A DNA stretch of 64,000 nt from Marthasterias glacialis. Taxonomy: Eukaryota > Echinodermata > Asteroidea > Forcipulatida > Asteriidae. Made by a program: the position numbers and the translations under genes. The DNA is taken from contig OU452229.1 of the NCBI GenBank assembly GCA_911728455.2, positions 11,820,878 through 11,884,877 on the forward strand. The letters run 5' to 3'. Under the pieces are notes generated by a model, which was not told the origin of the DNA, searched no databases, and saw only the letters and a program-made list of their open reading frames with translations. This document shows, piece by piece, positions 8,288 to 22,300 of the stretch; position 1 is the stretch's first letter; each line of letters opens with the position of its first letter.

Positions 8288-11188
8288 TTGGCTATTATTG
8301 ACGTACACACATCATGGCCGTATGCACTGGACATCATCGGGGTGTCCTCACTCCGCGGTCCCTGGCATCCTCCCTGTTTATCCCAAACCCCCAAGACCGG
8401 CATTTTCGGAAAGCCCATGAGCAGGGCTTTCCAACAGTGTCAGACTTGTCAGTTTCCCGCCAATACTTTGGGAGATAGAGCCGTTGCTAAGTCTTGTTTT
8501 CATTCTGTTACAGCTTCGTGTACAAAAGTGCCATTAGACAGGCGTTTGAAGCGCATTCGGAGCAGCCCTGCTCCCTGGTGGTTTCAAGACGGAAGATGGC
8601 CCTGGCTGGCCGGGAAAACCAGATTTTCGGATCCAAGACTATAGCAGCTACCTACAGGTACAAGAGATTTCTCTCTAGCCCCATTATTTCTGGATTTATT
8701 GGCCGTGGCGCAGCCGACTACTTTTTGCGGCGTTTTTTTGCTGGCTTCGGTGCAGCACACATGTAGTTGCCTTGGCTATTGTTGACGTACACACATCATG
8801 GCCGTATGCACTGGACATCATCGGGGTGTCCTCACTCCGCGGTCCCTGGCATCCTCCTTGTTTATCCCAAGCCCCAAGACCGGCATTTTCGGAAAGCACA
8901 TGAGCAGGGCTTTCCAACAGTGTCAGGCTTGTCAGTTTCCCGCCATTACTTTGGGAGATAGAGCCGTTGCTAAGTCTTGTTTTCATTCTTTTACAGCTTC
9001 GTGTACAAGAGTGCCATTAGACAGGCGTTTGAAGTGCATTCGGAGCAGCCCTGCTCCCTGGTGGTTTCAATACGGAAGATGGCCCTGGCTGGCCGGGAAA
9101 ACCAGATTTTCGGATGCAGGACTATGGCAGCTACCTGCAGGTACAATAAATTTCTCTCTAGCCGCATTATTTCTGGATTTATTGGCCGTGGCGCAGCCGA
9201 CTTCTATTTTCAGCGTCTTTTTGCTGGCTTCGGTCCAGCACACATGTAGTTGCCTTGGCTATTATTGACGTACACACATCATGGCCGTATGCACTGGACA
9301 TCATCGGGGTGTCCTCACTCCGCGGTCCCTGGCATCCTCCCTGTTTATCCCAAACCCCCAAGACCGGCATTTTCGGAAAGCCCATGAGCAGGGCTTTCCA
9401 ACAGTGTCAGACTTGTCAGTTTCCCGTCAATACTTTGGGAGATAGAGCCGTTGCTAAGTCTTGTTTTCATTCTGTTACAGCTTCGTGTACAAAAGTGCCA
9501 TTAGACAGGCGTTTGAAGCGCATTCGGAGCAGCCCTGCTCCCTGGTGGTTTCAAGACGGAAGATGGCCCTGGCTGGCCGGGAAAACCAGATTTTCGGATC
9601 CAAGACTATAGCAGCTACCTACAGGTACAAGAGATTTCTCTCTAGCCCCATTATTTCTGGATTTATTGGCCGTGGCGCAGCCGACTACTTTTTGCGGCGT
9701 TTTTTTGCTGGCTTCGGTGCAGCACACATGTAGTTGCCTTGGCTATTGTTGACGTACACACATCATGGCCGTATGCACTGGACATCATCGGGGTGTCCTC
9801 ACTCCGCGGTCCCTGGCATCCTCCTTGTTTATCCCAAGCCCCAAGACCGGCATTTTCGGAAAGCACATGAGCAGGGCTTTCCAACAGTGTCAGGCTTGTC
9901 AGTTTCCCGCCATTACTTTGGGAGATAGAGCCGTTGCTAAGTCTTGTTTTCATTCTTTTACAGCTTCGTGTACAAGAGTGCCATTAGACAGGCGTTTGAA
10001 GTGCATTCGGAGCAGCCCTGCTCCCTGGTGGTTTCAATACGGAAGATGGCCCTGGCTGGCCGGGAAAACCAGATTTTCGGATGCAGGACTATGGCAGCTA
10101 CCTGCAGGTACAATAAATTTCTCTCTAGCCGCATTATTTCTGGATTTATTGGCCGTGGCGCAGCCGACTTCTATTTTCAGCGTTTTTTTGCTGGCTTCGG
10201 TCCAGCACACATGTAGTTGCCTTGGCTATTATTGACGTACACACATCATGGCCGTATGCACTGGACATCATCGGGGTGTCCTCACTCCGCGGTCCCTGGC
10301 ATCCTCCCTGTTTATCCCAAACCCCCAAGACCGGCATTTTCGGAAAGCCCATGAGCAGGGCTTTCCAACAGTGTCAGACTTGTCAGTTTCCCGTCAATAC
10401 TTTGGGAGATAGAGCCGTTGCTAAGTCTTGTTTTCATTCTGTTACAGCTTCGTGTAAAAAAGTGCCATTAGACAGGCGTTTGAAGCGCATTCGGAGCAGC
10501 CCTGCTCCCTGGTGGTTTCAAGACGGAAGATGGCCCTGGCTGGCCGGGAAAACCAAATTTTCGGATGCAGGACTATGGCAGCTACCTACAGGTACAATAA
10601 ATTTCTCTCTAGCCCCAGTATTTCTGGATTTATTGGCCGTGGCGCAGCCGACTACTTTTTGCGGCGTTTTTTTGCTGGCTTCGGTGCAGCACACATGTAG
10701 TTGCCTTGGCTATTGTTGACGTACACACATCATGGCCGTATGCACTGGACATCATCGGGGTGTCCTCACTCCGCGGTCCCTGGCATCCTCCTTGTTTATC
10801 CCAAGCCCCAAGACCGGCATTTTCGGAAAGCACATGAGCAGGGCTTTCCAACAGTGTCAGGCTTGTCAGTTTCCCGCCATTACTTTGGGAGATAGAGCCG
10901 TTGCTAAGTCTTGTTTTCATTCTTTTACAGCTTCGTGTACAAGAGTGCCATTAGACAGGCGTTTGAAGTGCATTCGGAGCAGCCCTGCTCCCTGGTGGTT
11001 TCAATACGGAAGATGGCCCTGGCTGGCCGGGAAAACCAGATTTTCGGATGCAGGACTATGGCAGCTACCTGCAGGTACAATAAATTTCTCTCTAGCCGCA
11101 TTATTTCTGGATTTATTGGCCGTGGCGCAGCCGACTTCTATTTTCAGCGTTTTTTTGCTGGCTTCGGTCCAGCACACATGTAGTTGCC
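8288..11188. repeat. Three tandem 967-bp dimers
   Basis: The copies are 8288-9254, 9255-10221 and 10222-11188 (484 + 483 bp each). The second unit of every copy shares private variants: CCCAAGCCCCAAG, CATTCTTTTACAG, TGTACAAGAGTG and CTCTAGCCGCATT. Differences are few, for example CAGCGTCTTTTT only in the first copy. The first unit of the third copy (10222) is chimeric. It starts like 9255, switches to the TGTAAAAAAGTG/CAATAAATTT type, then returns to the GACTACTTTTTGCGG tail with the private GGTGCAGCAC. Confidence 0.9.
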
Positions 11189-13608
11189 TTGGCTATTATT
11201 GACGTACACACATCATGGCCGTATGCACTGGACATCATCGGGGTGTCCTCACTCCGCGGTCCCTGGCATCCTCCCTGTTTATCCCAAACCCCCAAGACCG
11301 GCATTTTCGGAAAGCCCATGAGCAGGGCTTTCCAACAGTGTCAGACTTGTCAGTTTCCCGTCAATACTTTGGGAGATAGAGCCGTTGCTAAGTCTTGTTT
11401 TCATTCTGTTACAGCTTCGTGTAAAAAAGTGCCATTAGACAGGCGTTTGAAGCGCATTCGGAGCAGCCCTGCTCCCTGGTGGTTTCAAGACGGAAGATGG
11501 CCCTGGCTGGCCGGGAAAACCAAATTTTCGGATGCAGGACTATGGCAGCTACCTACAGGTACAATAAATTTCTCTCTAGCCCCAGTATTTCTGGATTTAT
11601 TGGCCGTGGCGCAGCCGACTTCTATTTTCAGCGTTTTTTTGCTGGCTTCGGTCCAGCACACATGTAGTTGCCTTGGCTATTATTGACGTACACACATCAT
11701 GGCCGTATGCACTGGACATCATCGGGGTGTCCTCACTCCGCGGTCCCTGGCATCCTCCCTGTTTATCCCAAACCCCCACGACCGGCATTTTCGGAAATCC
11801 CATGAGCAGGGCTTTCCAACAGTGTCAGACTTGTCAGTTTCCTGCCAATACTTTGGGAGATAGAGCCGTTGCTAAGTCTTGTTTTCATTCTGTTACAGCT
11901 TCGTGTACAAAAGTGCCCTTAGACAGGCGTTTGAAGCGCATTCGGAGCAGCCCCGCTCCCTGGTGGTTTCAAGACGGAGGATGGCCCTGGATGGCCAGGA
12001 AAACCAGATTTTCGGATGCAGGACTATGGCAGCTACCTGCAGGTATACGAAATTTCTCTCTAGCCCCATTATTTCTGGATTTATTGGCCGAGGTGCAGCC
12101 GACTTCTTTTTTCTGCGTTTTTTCGCTGGCTTCGGTCCAGCACATACGTAGTTGCCTTGGCTATTGTTGACGTACACACAGCATGGCCGTATGCACTGGA
12201 CATCATCGGGGTGTCCTCACTCCGCGGTCCCTGGCATCCTCCCTGTTTATCCCAAACCCCCAAGACCGGCATTTTCGAAAAGCCCATGAGCAGGGCTTTC
12301 CAACAGTGTCAGACTTGTCAGTTTCCCGCCATTACTTTGGGAGATAGAGCCGTTGCTAAGTCTTGTTTTCATTCTGTTACAGCTTCGTGTACAAAAGTGC
12401 CATTAGACAGGCGTTTGAAGTGCATTCGGAGCAGCCCTGCTCCCTGGTGGTTTCAATACGGAAGATGGCCCTGGCTGGCCGGGAAAACCAGATTTTCGGA
12501 TGCAGGACTATGGCAGCTACCTGCAGGTACAATAAATTTCTCTCTAGCCCCAGTATTTCTGGATTTATTGGCTGTGGCGCTGCCGACTTCTATTTTCAGC
12601 GTTTTTTCGCTGGCTTCGGTCCAGCACACATGTAGTTGCCTTGGCTATTATTGACGTACACACATCATGGCCGTATGCACTGGACATCATCGGGGTGTCC
12701 TCACTCCGCGGTCCCTGGCATCCTCCCTGTTTATCCCAAACCCCCACGACCGGCATTTTCGGAAATCCCATGAGCAGGGCTTTCCAACAGTGTCAGACTT
12801 GTCAGTTTCCCGCCAATACTTTGGGAGATAGAGCCGTTGCTAAGTCTTGTTTTCATTCTGTTACAGCTTCGTGTAAAAAAGTGCCATTAGACAGGCGTTT
12901 GAAGCGCATTCGGAGCAGCCCTGCTCCCTGGTGGTTTCAAGACGGAAGATGGCCCTGGATGGCCAGGAAAACCAGATTTTCGGATGCAGGACTATGGCAG
13001 CTACCTACAGGTACAAGAAATTTCTCTCTAGCCCCAGTATTTCTGGATTTATTGGCCGTGGCGCAGCCGACTTCTATTTTCAGCGTTTTTTTGCTGGCTT
13101 CGGTCCAGCACACATGTAGTTGCCTTGGCTATTATTGACGTACACACATCATGGCCGTATGCACTGGACATCATCGGGGTGTCCTCACTCCGCGGTCCCT
13201 GGCATCCTTCCTGTTTATCCCAAACCCCCAAGACCGGCATTTTCGAAAAGCCCATGAGCAGGGCTTTCCAACAGTGTCAGACTTGTCAGTTTCCCGCCAA
13301 TACTTTGGGAGATAGAGCCGTTGCTAAGTCTTGTTTTCATTCTGTTACAGCTTCGTGTACAAAAGTGCCATTAGACAGGCGTTTGAAGCGCATTCGGAGC
13401 AGCCCCGCTCCCTGGTGGTTTCAAGAAGGAAGATGGCCCTGGCTGGCCGGGAAAACCAGATTTTCGGATGCAGGACTATGGCAGCTACCTGCAGGTACAA
13501 TAAATTTCTCTCTAGCCCCATTATTTCTGGATTTATTGGCCGTGGCGCTGCCGACTTCTATTTTCAGTGTTTTTTTGCTGGCTTCGGTCCAGCACACATG
13601 TAGTTGCC
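11189..13608. repeat. Block 4: mixed monomers
   Basis: Units start at 11189, 11673, 12157, 12641 and 13125, all 484 bp. A CCCCCACGACC variant (CAAGACC elsewhere) enters at 11673 and recurs at 12641 and in later blocks. The unit at 11673 has several private changes (GGAGGATGGCC, GGTATACGAAATT, GGCCGAGGTGC). There is no clear higher-order period. Confidence 0.85.
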
Positions 13609-14079
13609 TTGGCTATTGTTGACGTACACACAGCATGGCCGTGTTCACTGGACATCATCGGGGTGTCCTCACTCCGCGGTCCCTGGCACCCTCCTTGTTT
13701 ATCCCAAACCCCAAGACCAGCATTTTCGGAAAGCACATGAGCAGGGCTTTCCAACAGTGTCAGGCTTGTCAGTTTCCCGCCATTACTTTGGGAGATAGAG
13801 CCGTTGCTAAGTCTTGTTTTCATTCTGTTACAGCTTCGTGTACAAAAGTGCCATTAGACAGGCGTTTGAAGTGCATTCGGAGCAGCCCTGCTCCCTGGTG
13901 GTTTCAATACGGAAGATGGCCCTGGCTGGCCGGGAAAACCAGATTTTCGGATGCAGGACTATGGCAGCTACCTGCAGGTACAATAAATTTCTCTCTAGCC
14001 CCAGTATTTCTGGATTTATTGCCGACTTCTTTTTTCAGCGTTTTTTTGCTGGCTTCGGTCCAGCACACATGTAGTTGCC
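13609..14079. repeat. Monomer with 12-bp internal deletion (471 bp)
   Basis: Around 14,020 the sequence runs GGATTTATTGCCGACTTC, where other units have GGATTTATTGGCC, GTGGCGCT, then GCCGACTTC. The missing 12 bp lie between two GCCG copies, so one copy of the 4-bp repeat was kept. It is the only unit in the window with this deletion. Confidence 0.9.
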
Positions 14080-16498
14080 TTGGCTATTATTGACGTACAC
14101 ACATCATGGCCGTATGCACTGGACATCATCGGGGTGTCCTCACTCCGCGGTCCCTGGCATCCTCCCTGTTTATCCCAAACCCCCACGACCGGCATTTTCG
14201 GAAAGCCCATGAGCAGGGCTTTCCAACAGTGTCAGACTTGTCAGTTTCCCGCCAATACTTTGGGAGATAGAGCCGTTGCTAAGTCTTGTTTTCATTCTGT
14301 TACAGCTTCGTGTAAAAAAGTGCCATTAGACAGGCGTTTGAAGCGCATTCGGAGCAACCCTGCTCCCTGGTGGTTTCAAGACGGAAGATGGCCCTGGCTG
14401 GCCGGGAAAACCAGATTTTCGGATGCAGGACTATGGCAGCTACCTACAGGTACAAGAAATTTCTCTCTAGCCCCAGTATTTCTGGATTTATTGGCCGTGG
14501 CGCAGCCGACTTCTATTTTCAGCGTTTTTTTGCTGGCTTCGGTCCAGCACACATGTAGTTGCCTTGGCTATTGTTGACGTACACACAGCATGGCCGTGTT
14601 CACTGGACATCATCGGGGTGTCCTCACTCCGCGGTCCCCGGCACCCTCCTTGTTTATCCCAAACCCCCAAGACCGGCATTTTCGGAAAGCCCATGAGCAG
14701 GGCTTTCCAACAGTGTCAGACTTGTCAGTTTCCCGCCAATACTTTGGGAGATAGAGCCGTTGCTAAGTCTTGTTTTCATTCTGTTACAGCTTCGTGTACA
14801 AAAGTGCCATTAGACAGGCGTTTGAAGCGCATTCGGAGCAGCCCTGCTCCCTGGTGGTTTCAAGACGGAAGATGGCCCTGGCTGGCCGGGAAAACCAGAT
14901 TTTCGGATGCAAGACTATAGCAGCTACCTACAGGTACAAGAAATTTCTCTCTAGCCCCATTATTTCTGGATTTATTGGCCGTGGCGCAGCCGACTACTTT
15001 TTGCGGCGTTTTTTTGCTGGCTTCGGTCCAGCACACATGTAGTTGCCTTGGCTATTGTTGACGTACACACATCATGGCCGTATGCACTGGACATCATCGG
15101 GGTGTCCTCACTCCGCGGTCCCTGGCATCCTCCCTGTTTATCCCAAACCCCAAGACCGGCATTTTCGGAAAGCACATGAGCAGGGCTTTCCAACAGTGTC
15201 AGGCTTGTCAGTTTCCCGCCATTACTTTGGGAGATAGAGCCGTTGCTAAGTCTTGTTTTCATTCTGTTACAGCTTCGTGTACAAAAGTGCCATTAGACAG
15301 GCGTTTGAAGTGCATTCGGAGCAGCCCTGCTCCCTGGTGGTTTCAATACGGAAGATGGCCCTGGCTGGCCGGGAAAACCAGATTTTCGGATGCAGGACTA
15401 TGGCAGCTACCTGCAGGTACAATAAATTTCTCTCTAGCCCCAGTATTTCTGGATTTATTGGCCGTGGCGCTGCCGACTTCTTTTTTCAGCGTTTTTTTGC
15501 TGGCTTCGGTCCAGCACACATGTAGTTGCCTTGGCTATTATTGACGTACACACATCATGGCCGTATGCACTGGACATCATCGGGGTGTCCTCACTCCGCG
15601 GTCCCTGGCATCCTCCCTGTTTATCCCAAACCCCCACGACCGGCATTTTCGGAAAGCCCATGAGCAGGGCTTTCCAACAGTGTCAGACTTGTCAGTTTCC
15701 CGCCAATACTTTGGGAGATAGAGCCGTTGCTAAGTCTTGTTTTCATTCTGTTACAGCTTCGTGTAAAAAAGTGCCATTAGACAGGCGTTTGAAGCGCATT
15801 CGGAGCAACCCTGCTCCCTGGTGGTTTCAAGACGGAAGATGGCCCTGGCTGGCCGGGAAAACCAGATTTTCGGATGCAGGACTATGGCAGCTACCTACAG
15901 GTACAATAAATTTCTCTCTAGCCCCAGTATTTCTGGATTTATTGGCCGTGGTGCAGCCGACTTCTATTTTCAGCGTTTTTTTGCTGGCTTCGGTCCAGCA
16001 CACATGTAGTTGCCTTGGCTATTGTTGACGTACACACAGCATGGCCGTGTTCACTGGACATCATCGGGGTGTCCTCACTCCGCGGTCCCTGGCACCCTCC
16101 TTGTTTCTCCCAAACCCCCAAGACCGGCATTTTCGGAAAGCCCATGAGCAGGGCTTTCCAACAGTGTCAGACTTGTCAGTTTCCCGCCAATACTTTGGGA
16201 GATAGAGCCGTTGCTAAGTCTTGTTTTCATTCTGTTACAGCTTCGTGTACAAAAGTGCCATTAGACAGGCGTTTGAAGCGCATTCGGAGCAGCCCTGCTC
16301 CCTGGTGGTTTCAAGACGGAAGATGGCCCTGGCTGGCCAGGAAAACCAGATTTTCGGATGCAAGACTATAGCAGCTACCTACAGGTACAAGAAATTTCTC
16401 TCTAGCCCCATTATTTCTGGATTTATTGGCCGTGGCGCAGCCGACTACTTTTTGCGGCGTTTTTTTGCTGGCTTCGGTCCAGCACACATGTAGTTGCC
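13609..16498. repeat. Two tandem trimers of 1,439 and 1,451 bp
   Basis: Copy 1 is 13609-15047 (units at 13609, 14080, 14564) and copy 2 is 15048-16498 (15048, 15531, 16015). The order of types matches: an AATAAA unit with TTCTTTTTTCAGCG tail, then a CACGACC/TGTAAAAAAG unit sharing GGAGCAACCC, then a GTGTTCACTGG unit of TATAGC type. Copy 1 is 12 bp shorter because of the deletion in its first unit. Confidence 0.88.
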
Positions 16499-18432
16499 TT
16501 GGCTATTGTTGACGTACACACATCATGGCCGTATGCACTGGACATCATCGGGGTGTCCTCACTCCGCGGTCCCTGGCATCCTCCCTGTTTATCCCAAACC
16601 CCAAGACCGGCATTTTCGGAAAGCACATGAGCAGGGCTTTCCAACAGTGTCAGGCTTGTCAGTTTCCCGCCAATACTTTGGGAGATAGAGCCGTTGCTAA
16701 GTCTTGTTTTCATTCTGTTACAGCTTCGTGTACAAAAGTGCCATTAGACAGGCGTTTGAAGTGCATTCGGAGCAGCCCTGCTCCCTGGTGGTTTCAATAC
16801 GGAAGATGGCCCTGGCTGGCCGGGAAAACCAGATTTGCGGATGCAGGACTATGGCAGCTACCTGCAGGTACAATAAATTTCTCTCTAGCCCCAGTATTTC
16901 TGGATTTATTGGCCGTGGCGCTGCCAACTTCTTTTTTCAGCGTTTTTTTGCTGGCTTTGGTCCAGCACACATGTAGTTGCCTTGGCTATTATTGACATAC
17001 ACACATCATGGCCGTATGCACTGGACATCATCGGGGTGTCCTCACTCCGCGGTCCCTGGCATCCTCCTTGTTTATCCCAAACCCCCAAGACCGGCATTTT
17101 CGGAAAGCCCATGAGCAGGGCTTTCCAACAGTGTCAGACTTGTCAGTTTCCCGCCAATACTTTGGGAGATAGAGCCGTTGCTAAGTCTTGTTTTCATTCT
17201 GTTACAGCTTCGTGTACAAAAGTGCCATTAGACAGGCGTTTGAAGCGCATTCGGAGCAGCCCTGCTCCCTGGTGGTTTCAAGACGGAAGATGGCCCTGGC
17301 TGGCCGGGAAAACCAGATTTTCGGATGCAAGACTATAGCAGCTACCTACAGGTACAAGAAATTTCTCTCTAGCCCCATTATTTCTGGATTTATTGGCCGT
17401 GGCGCAGCCGACTACTTTTTGCGGCGTTTTTTTGCTGGCGTCGGTCCAGCTCACATGTAGTTGCCTTGGCTATTGTTGACGTACACACATCATGGCCGTA
17501 TGCACTGGACATCATCGGGGTGTCCTCACTCCGCGGTCCCTGGCATCCTCCCTGTTTATCCCAAACCCCAAGACCGGCATTTTCGGAAAGCACATGAGCA
17601 GGGCTTTCCAACAGTGTCAGGCTTGTCAGTTTCCCGCCATTACTTTGGGAGATAGAGCCGTTGCTAAGTCTTGTTTTCATTCTGTTACAGCTTCGTGTAC
17701 AAAAGTGCCATTAGACAGGCGTTTGAAGTGCATTCGGAGCAGCCCTGCTCCCTGGTGGTTTCAATACGGAAGATGGCCCTGGCTGGCCGGGAAAACCAGA
17801 TTTTCGGATGCAGGACTATGGCAGCTACCTGCAGGTACAATAAATTTCTCTCTAGCCCCAGTATTTCTGGATTTATTGGCCGTGGCGCTGCCGACTTCTT
17901 TTTTCAGCGTTTTTTTGCTGGCTTTGGTCCAGCACACATGTAGTTGCCTTGGCTATTATTGACATACACACATCATGGCCGTATGCACTGGACATCATCG
18001 GGGTGTCCTCACTCCGCGGTCCCTGGCATCCTCCCTGTTTATCCCAAACCCCCACGACCGGCATTTTCGGAAAGCACATGAGCAGGGCTTTCCAACAGTG
18101 TCAGACTTGTCAGTTTCCCGCCAATATTTTGGGAGATAGAGCCGTTGCTAAGTCTTGTTTTCATTCTGTTACAGCTTCGTGTAAAAAAGTGCCATTAGAC
18201 AGGCGTTTGAAGCGCATTCGGAGCAGCCCTGCTCCCTGGTGGTTTCAAGACGGAAGATGGCCCTGGCTGGCCGGGAAAACCAGATTTTCGGATGCAGGAC
18301 TATGGCAGCTACCTGCAGGTACAAGAAATTTCTCTCTAGCCCCAGTATTTCTGGATTTATTGGCCGTGGCGCAGCCGACTTCTATTTTCAGCGTTTTTTT
18401 GCTGGCTTCGGTCCAGCACACATGTAGTTGCC
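16499..18432. repeat. 967-bp dimers derived from the trimer block
   Basis: Units start at 16499, 16982, 17466 and 17949, forming pairs 16499-17465 and 17466-18432. The first units of both pairs match those at 13609 and 15048 and share GGCTTTGGTCC at their ends. The units at 16982 and 17949 share GACATACAC. The second units differ: 16982 is TATAGC type and 17949 is the CACGACC/TGTAAAAAAG type. This looks like trimers losing one unit at different positions. Confidence 0.8.
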
Positions 18433-19884
18433 TTGGCTATTGTTGACGTACACACATCATGGCCGTATGCACTGGACATCATCGGGGTGTCCTCACTCCC
18501 CGGTCCCTGGCATCCTCCCTGTTTATCCCAAACCCCCAAGACCGGCATTTTCGGAAAGCCCATGAGCAGGGCTTTCCAACAGTGTCAGACTTGTCAGTTT
18601 CCCGCCAATACTTTGGGAGATAAAGCCGTTGCTAAGTCTTGTTTTCATTCTGTTACAGCTTCGTGTACAAAAGTGCCATTAGACAGGCGTTTGAAGCGCA
18701 TTCGGAGCAGCCCCGCTCCCTGGTGGTTTCAAGACGGAAGATGGCCCTGGATGGCCGGGAAAACCAGATTTTCGGATGCAGGACTATGGCAGCTACCTGC
18801 AGGTACAATAAATTTCTCTCTAGCCCCATTATTTCTGGATTTATTGGCCGTGGTGCAGTCGACTTCTTTTTTCGGCGTTTTTTCGCTGGCTTCGGTCCAG
18901 CACATATGTAGTTGCCTTGGCTATTGTTGACGTACACACAGCATGGCCGTATGCACTGGACATCATCGGGGTGTCCTCACTCCGCGGTCCCTGGCATCCT
19001 CCCTGTTTATCCCAAACCCCCACGACCGGCATTTTCGGAAAGCCCATGAGCAGGGCTTTCCAACAGTGTCAGACTTGTCAGTTTCCCGCCAATACTTTGG
19101 GAGATAGAGCCGTTGCTAAGTCTTGTTTTCATTCTGTTACAGCTTCGTGTAAAAAAGTGCCATTAGACAGGCGTTTGAAGCGCATTCGGAGCAGCCCTGC
19201 TCCCTGGTGGTTTCAAGACGGAAGATGGCCCTGGCTGGCCAGGAAAACCAGATTTTCGGATGCAGGACTATGGCAGCTACCTACAGGTACAAGACATTTC
19301 TCTCTAGCCCCAGTATTTCTGGATTTATTGGCCGTGGCGCAGCCGACTTCTATTTTCAGCGTTTTTTTGCTGGCTTCGGTCCAGCACACATGTAGTTGCC
19401 TTGGCTATTGTTGACGTACACACAGCATGGCCGTATGCACTGGACATCATCGGGGTGTCCTCACTCCGCGGTCCCTGGCATCCTCCCTGTTTATCCCAAA
19501 CCCCCAAGACCGGCATTTTCGGAAAGCACATGAGCAGGGCTTTCCAACAGTGTCAGACTTGTCAGTTTCCCGCCAATACTTTGGGAGATAGAGCCGTTGC
19601 TAAGTCTTGTTTTCATTCTGTTACTGCTTCGTGTACAAAAGTGCCATTTGACAGGCGTTTGAAGCGCATTCGGAGCAGCCCTGCTCCCTGGTGGTTTCAA
19701 GACGGAAGATGGCCCTGGCTGGCCGGGAAAACCAGATTTTCGGATGCAGGACTATGGCAGCGACCTGCAGGTACAAGAAATTTCTCTCTAGCCCCAGTAT
19801 TTCTGGATTTATTGGCCGTGGCGCAGCCGACTACTTTTTGCGGCGTTTTTTTGCTGGCTTCGGTCCAGCACATATGTAGTTGCC
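18433..19884. repeat. Block 6: mixed monomers
   Basis: Units start at 18433, 18917 and 19401, all 484 bp. The unit at 18433 has a private CACTCCCCGG, so its CCGCGG site is lost, and a GTCGAC near 18,860. The unit at 19401 is the first with CAGCGACCTGCAGG, a variant common from here to about 32 kb, and has TTACTGCTTC and CCATTTGAC changes. Confidence 0.82.
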
Positions 19885-21816
19885 TTGGCTATTATTGACG
19901 TACACACATCATGGCCGTATGCACTGGACATCATCGGGGTGTCCTCACTCCGCGGTCCCTGGCATCCTCCCTGTTTATCCAAAACCCCAAGACCGGCATT
20001 TTCGGAAAGCACATGAGCAGGGCTTTTCGCAGTGTCAGGCTTGTCAGTTTCCCGCCAATACTTTGGGAGATAGAGCCGTTGCTAAGTCTTGTTTTCATTC
20101 TGTTACAGCTTCGTGTACAAAAGTGCCATTAGACAGGCGTTTGAAGTGCATTCGGAGCAGCCCTGCTCCCTGGTGGTTTCAATACGGAAGATGGCCCTGG
20201 CTGGCCAGGAAAACCAGATTTGCGGATGCAGGACTATGGCAGCTACCTGCAGGTACAATAAATTTCTCTCTAGCCCCATTATTTCTGGATTTATTGGCCG
20301 TGGCGCTGCCGACTTCTATTTTCAGCGTTTTTTTGCTGGCTTCGGTCCAGCACACATGTAGTTGCCTTGGCTATTATTGACGTACACACATCATGGCCGT
20401 ATGCACTGGACATCATCGGGGTGTCCTCACTCCGCGGTCCCTGGCATCCTCCCTGTTTATCCCAAACCCCCACGACCGGCATTTTCGGAAAGCCCATGAG
20501 CAGGGCTTTCCAACAGTGTCAGACTTGTCAGTTTCCCGCCAATACTTTGGGAGATAGAGCCGTTGCTAAGTCTTGTTTTCATTCTGTTACAGCTTCGTGT
20601 AAAAAAGTGCCATTAGACAGGCGTTTGAAGTGCATTCGGAGCAGCCCTGCTCCCTGGTGGTTTCAAGACGGAAGCTGGCCCTGGCTGGCCGGGAAAACCA
20701 GATTTTCGGATGCAGGACTATGGCAGCTACCTACAGGTACAAGACATTTCTCTCTAGCCCCATTATTTCTGGATTTATTGGCCGTGGCGCAGCCGACTTC
20801 TATTTTCAGCGTTTTTTTGCTGGCTTCGGTCCAGCACACATGTAGTTGCCTTGGCTATTATTGACGTACACACATCATGGCCGTATGCACTGGACATCAT
20901 CGGGGTGTCCTCACTCCGCGGTCCCTGGCATCCTCCCTGTTTATCCAAAACCCCAAGACCGGCATTTTCGGAAAGCACATGAGCAGGGCTTTTCGCAGTG
21001 TCAGGCTTGTCAGTTTCCCGCCAATACTTTGGGAGATAGAGCCGTTGCTAAGTCTTGTTTTCATTCTGTTACAGCTTCGTGTACAAAAGTGCCATTAGAC
21101 AGGCGTTTGAAGTGCATTCGGAGCAGCCCTGCTCCCTGGTGGTTTCAATACGGAAGATGGCCCTGGCTGGCCAGGAAAACCAGATTTGCGGATGCAGGAC
21201 TATGGCAGCTACCTGCAGGTACAATAAATTTCTCTCTAGCCCCATTATTTCTGGATTTATTGGCCGTGGCGCTGCCGACTTCTATTTTCAGCGTTTTTTT
21301 GCTGGCTTCGGTCCAGCACACATGTAGTTGCCTTGGCTATTATTGACGTACACACATCATGGCCGTATGCACTGGACATCATCGGGGTGTCCTCACTCCG
21401 CGGTCCCTGGCATCCTCCCTGTTTATCCCAAACCCCCACGACCGGCATTTTCGGAAAGCCCATGAGCAGGGCTTTCCAACAGTGTTAGACTTGTCAGTTT
21501 CCCGCCAATACTTTGGGAGATAGAGCCGTTGCTAAGTCTTGTTTTCATTCTGTTACAGCTTCGTGTAAAAAAGTGCCATTAGACAGGCGTTTGAAGTGCA
21601 TTCGGAGCAGCCCTGCTCCCTGGTGGTTTCAAGACGGAAGATGGCCCTGGCTGGCCGGGAAAACCAGATTTTCGGATGCAGGACTATGGCAGCTACCTAC
21701 AGGTACAAGAAATTTCTCTCTAGCCCCAGTATTTCTGGATTTATTGGCCGTGGCGCAGCCGACTTCTATTTTCAGCGTTTTTTTGCTGGCTTCGGTCCAG
21801 CACACATGTAGTTGCC
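19885..21816. repeat. Two tandem 966-bp dimers
   Basis: The copies are 19885-20850 and 20851-21816 (482 + 484 bp each). The first unit of each has TTATCCAAAACCCC and GGGCTTTTCGCAGTG in place of GGGCTTTCCAACAGTG, seen nowhere else in the window. These shared private changes show a recent duplication. The second units differ slightly (GGAAGCTGG versus GGAAGATGG; AAGACATTTC versus AAGAAATTTC). The next unit, 21817-22300, matches the second half of the unit at 20367. Confidence 0.9.
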
Positions 21817-22300
21817 TTGGCTATTGTTGACGTACACACAGCATGGCCGTATGCACTGGACATCATCGGGGTGTCCTCACTCCGCGGTCCCTGGCATCCT
21901 CCCTGTTTATCCCAAACCCCCAAGACCGGCATTTTCGGAAAGCCCATGAGCAGGGCTTTCCAACAGTGTCAGACTTGTCAGTTTCCCGCCAATACTTTGG
22001 GAGATAGAGCCGTTGCTAAGTCTTGTTTTCATTCTGTTACAGCTTCGTGTAAAAAAGTGCCATTAGACAGGCGTTTGAAGTGCATTCGGAGCAGCCCTGC
22101 TCCCTGGTGGTTTCAAGACGGAAGCTGGCCCTGGCTGGCCGGGAAAACCAGATTTTCGGATGCAGGACTATGGCAGCTACCTACAGGTACAAGACATTTC
22201 TCTCTAGCCCCATTATTTCTGGATTTATTGGCCGTGGCGCAGCCGACTTCTATTTTCAGCGTTTTTTTGCTGGCTTCGGTCCAGCACACATGTAGTTGCC
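21817..22300. repeat. Single linking monomer
   Basis: A full 484-bp unit. Its first half resembles common GTTGACGTACACACAGC units, and its second half carries GGAAGCTGG and AAGACATTTC as in the unit at 20367, so it looks chimeric. Confidence 0.8.
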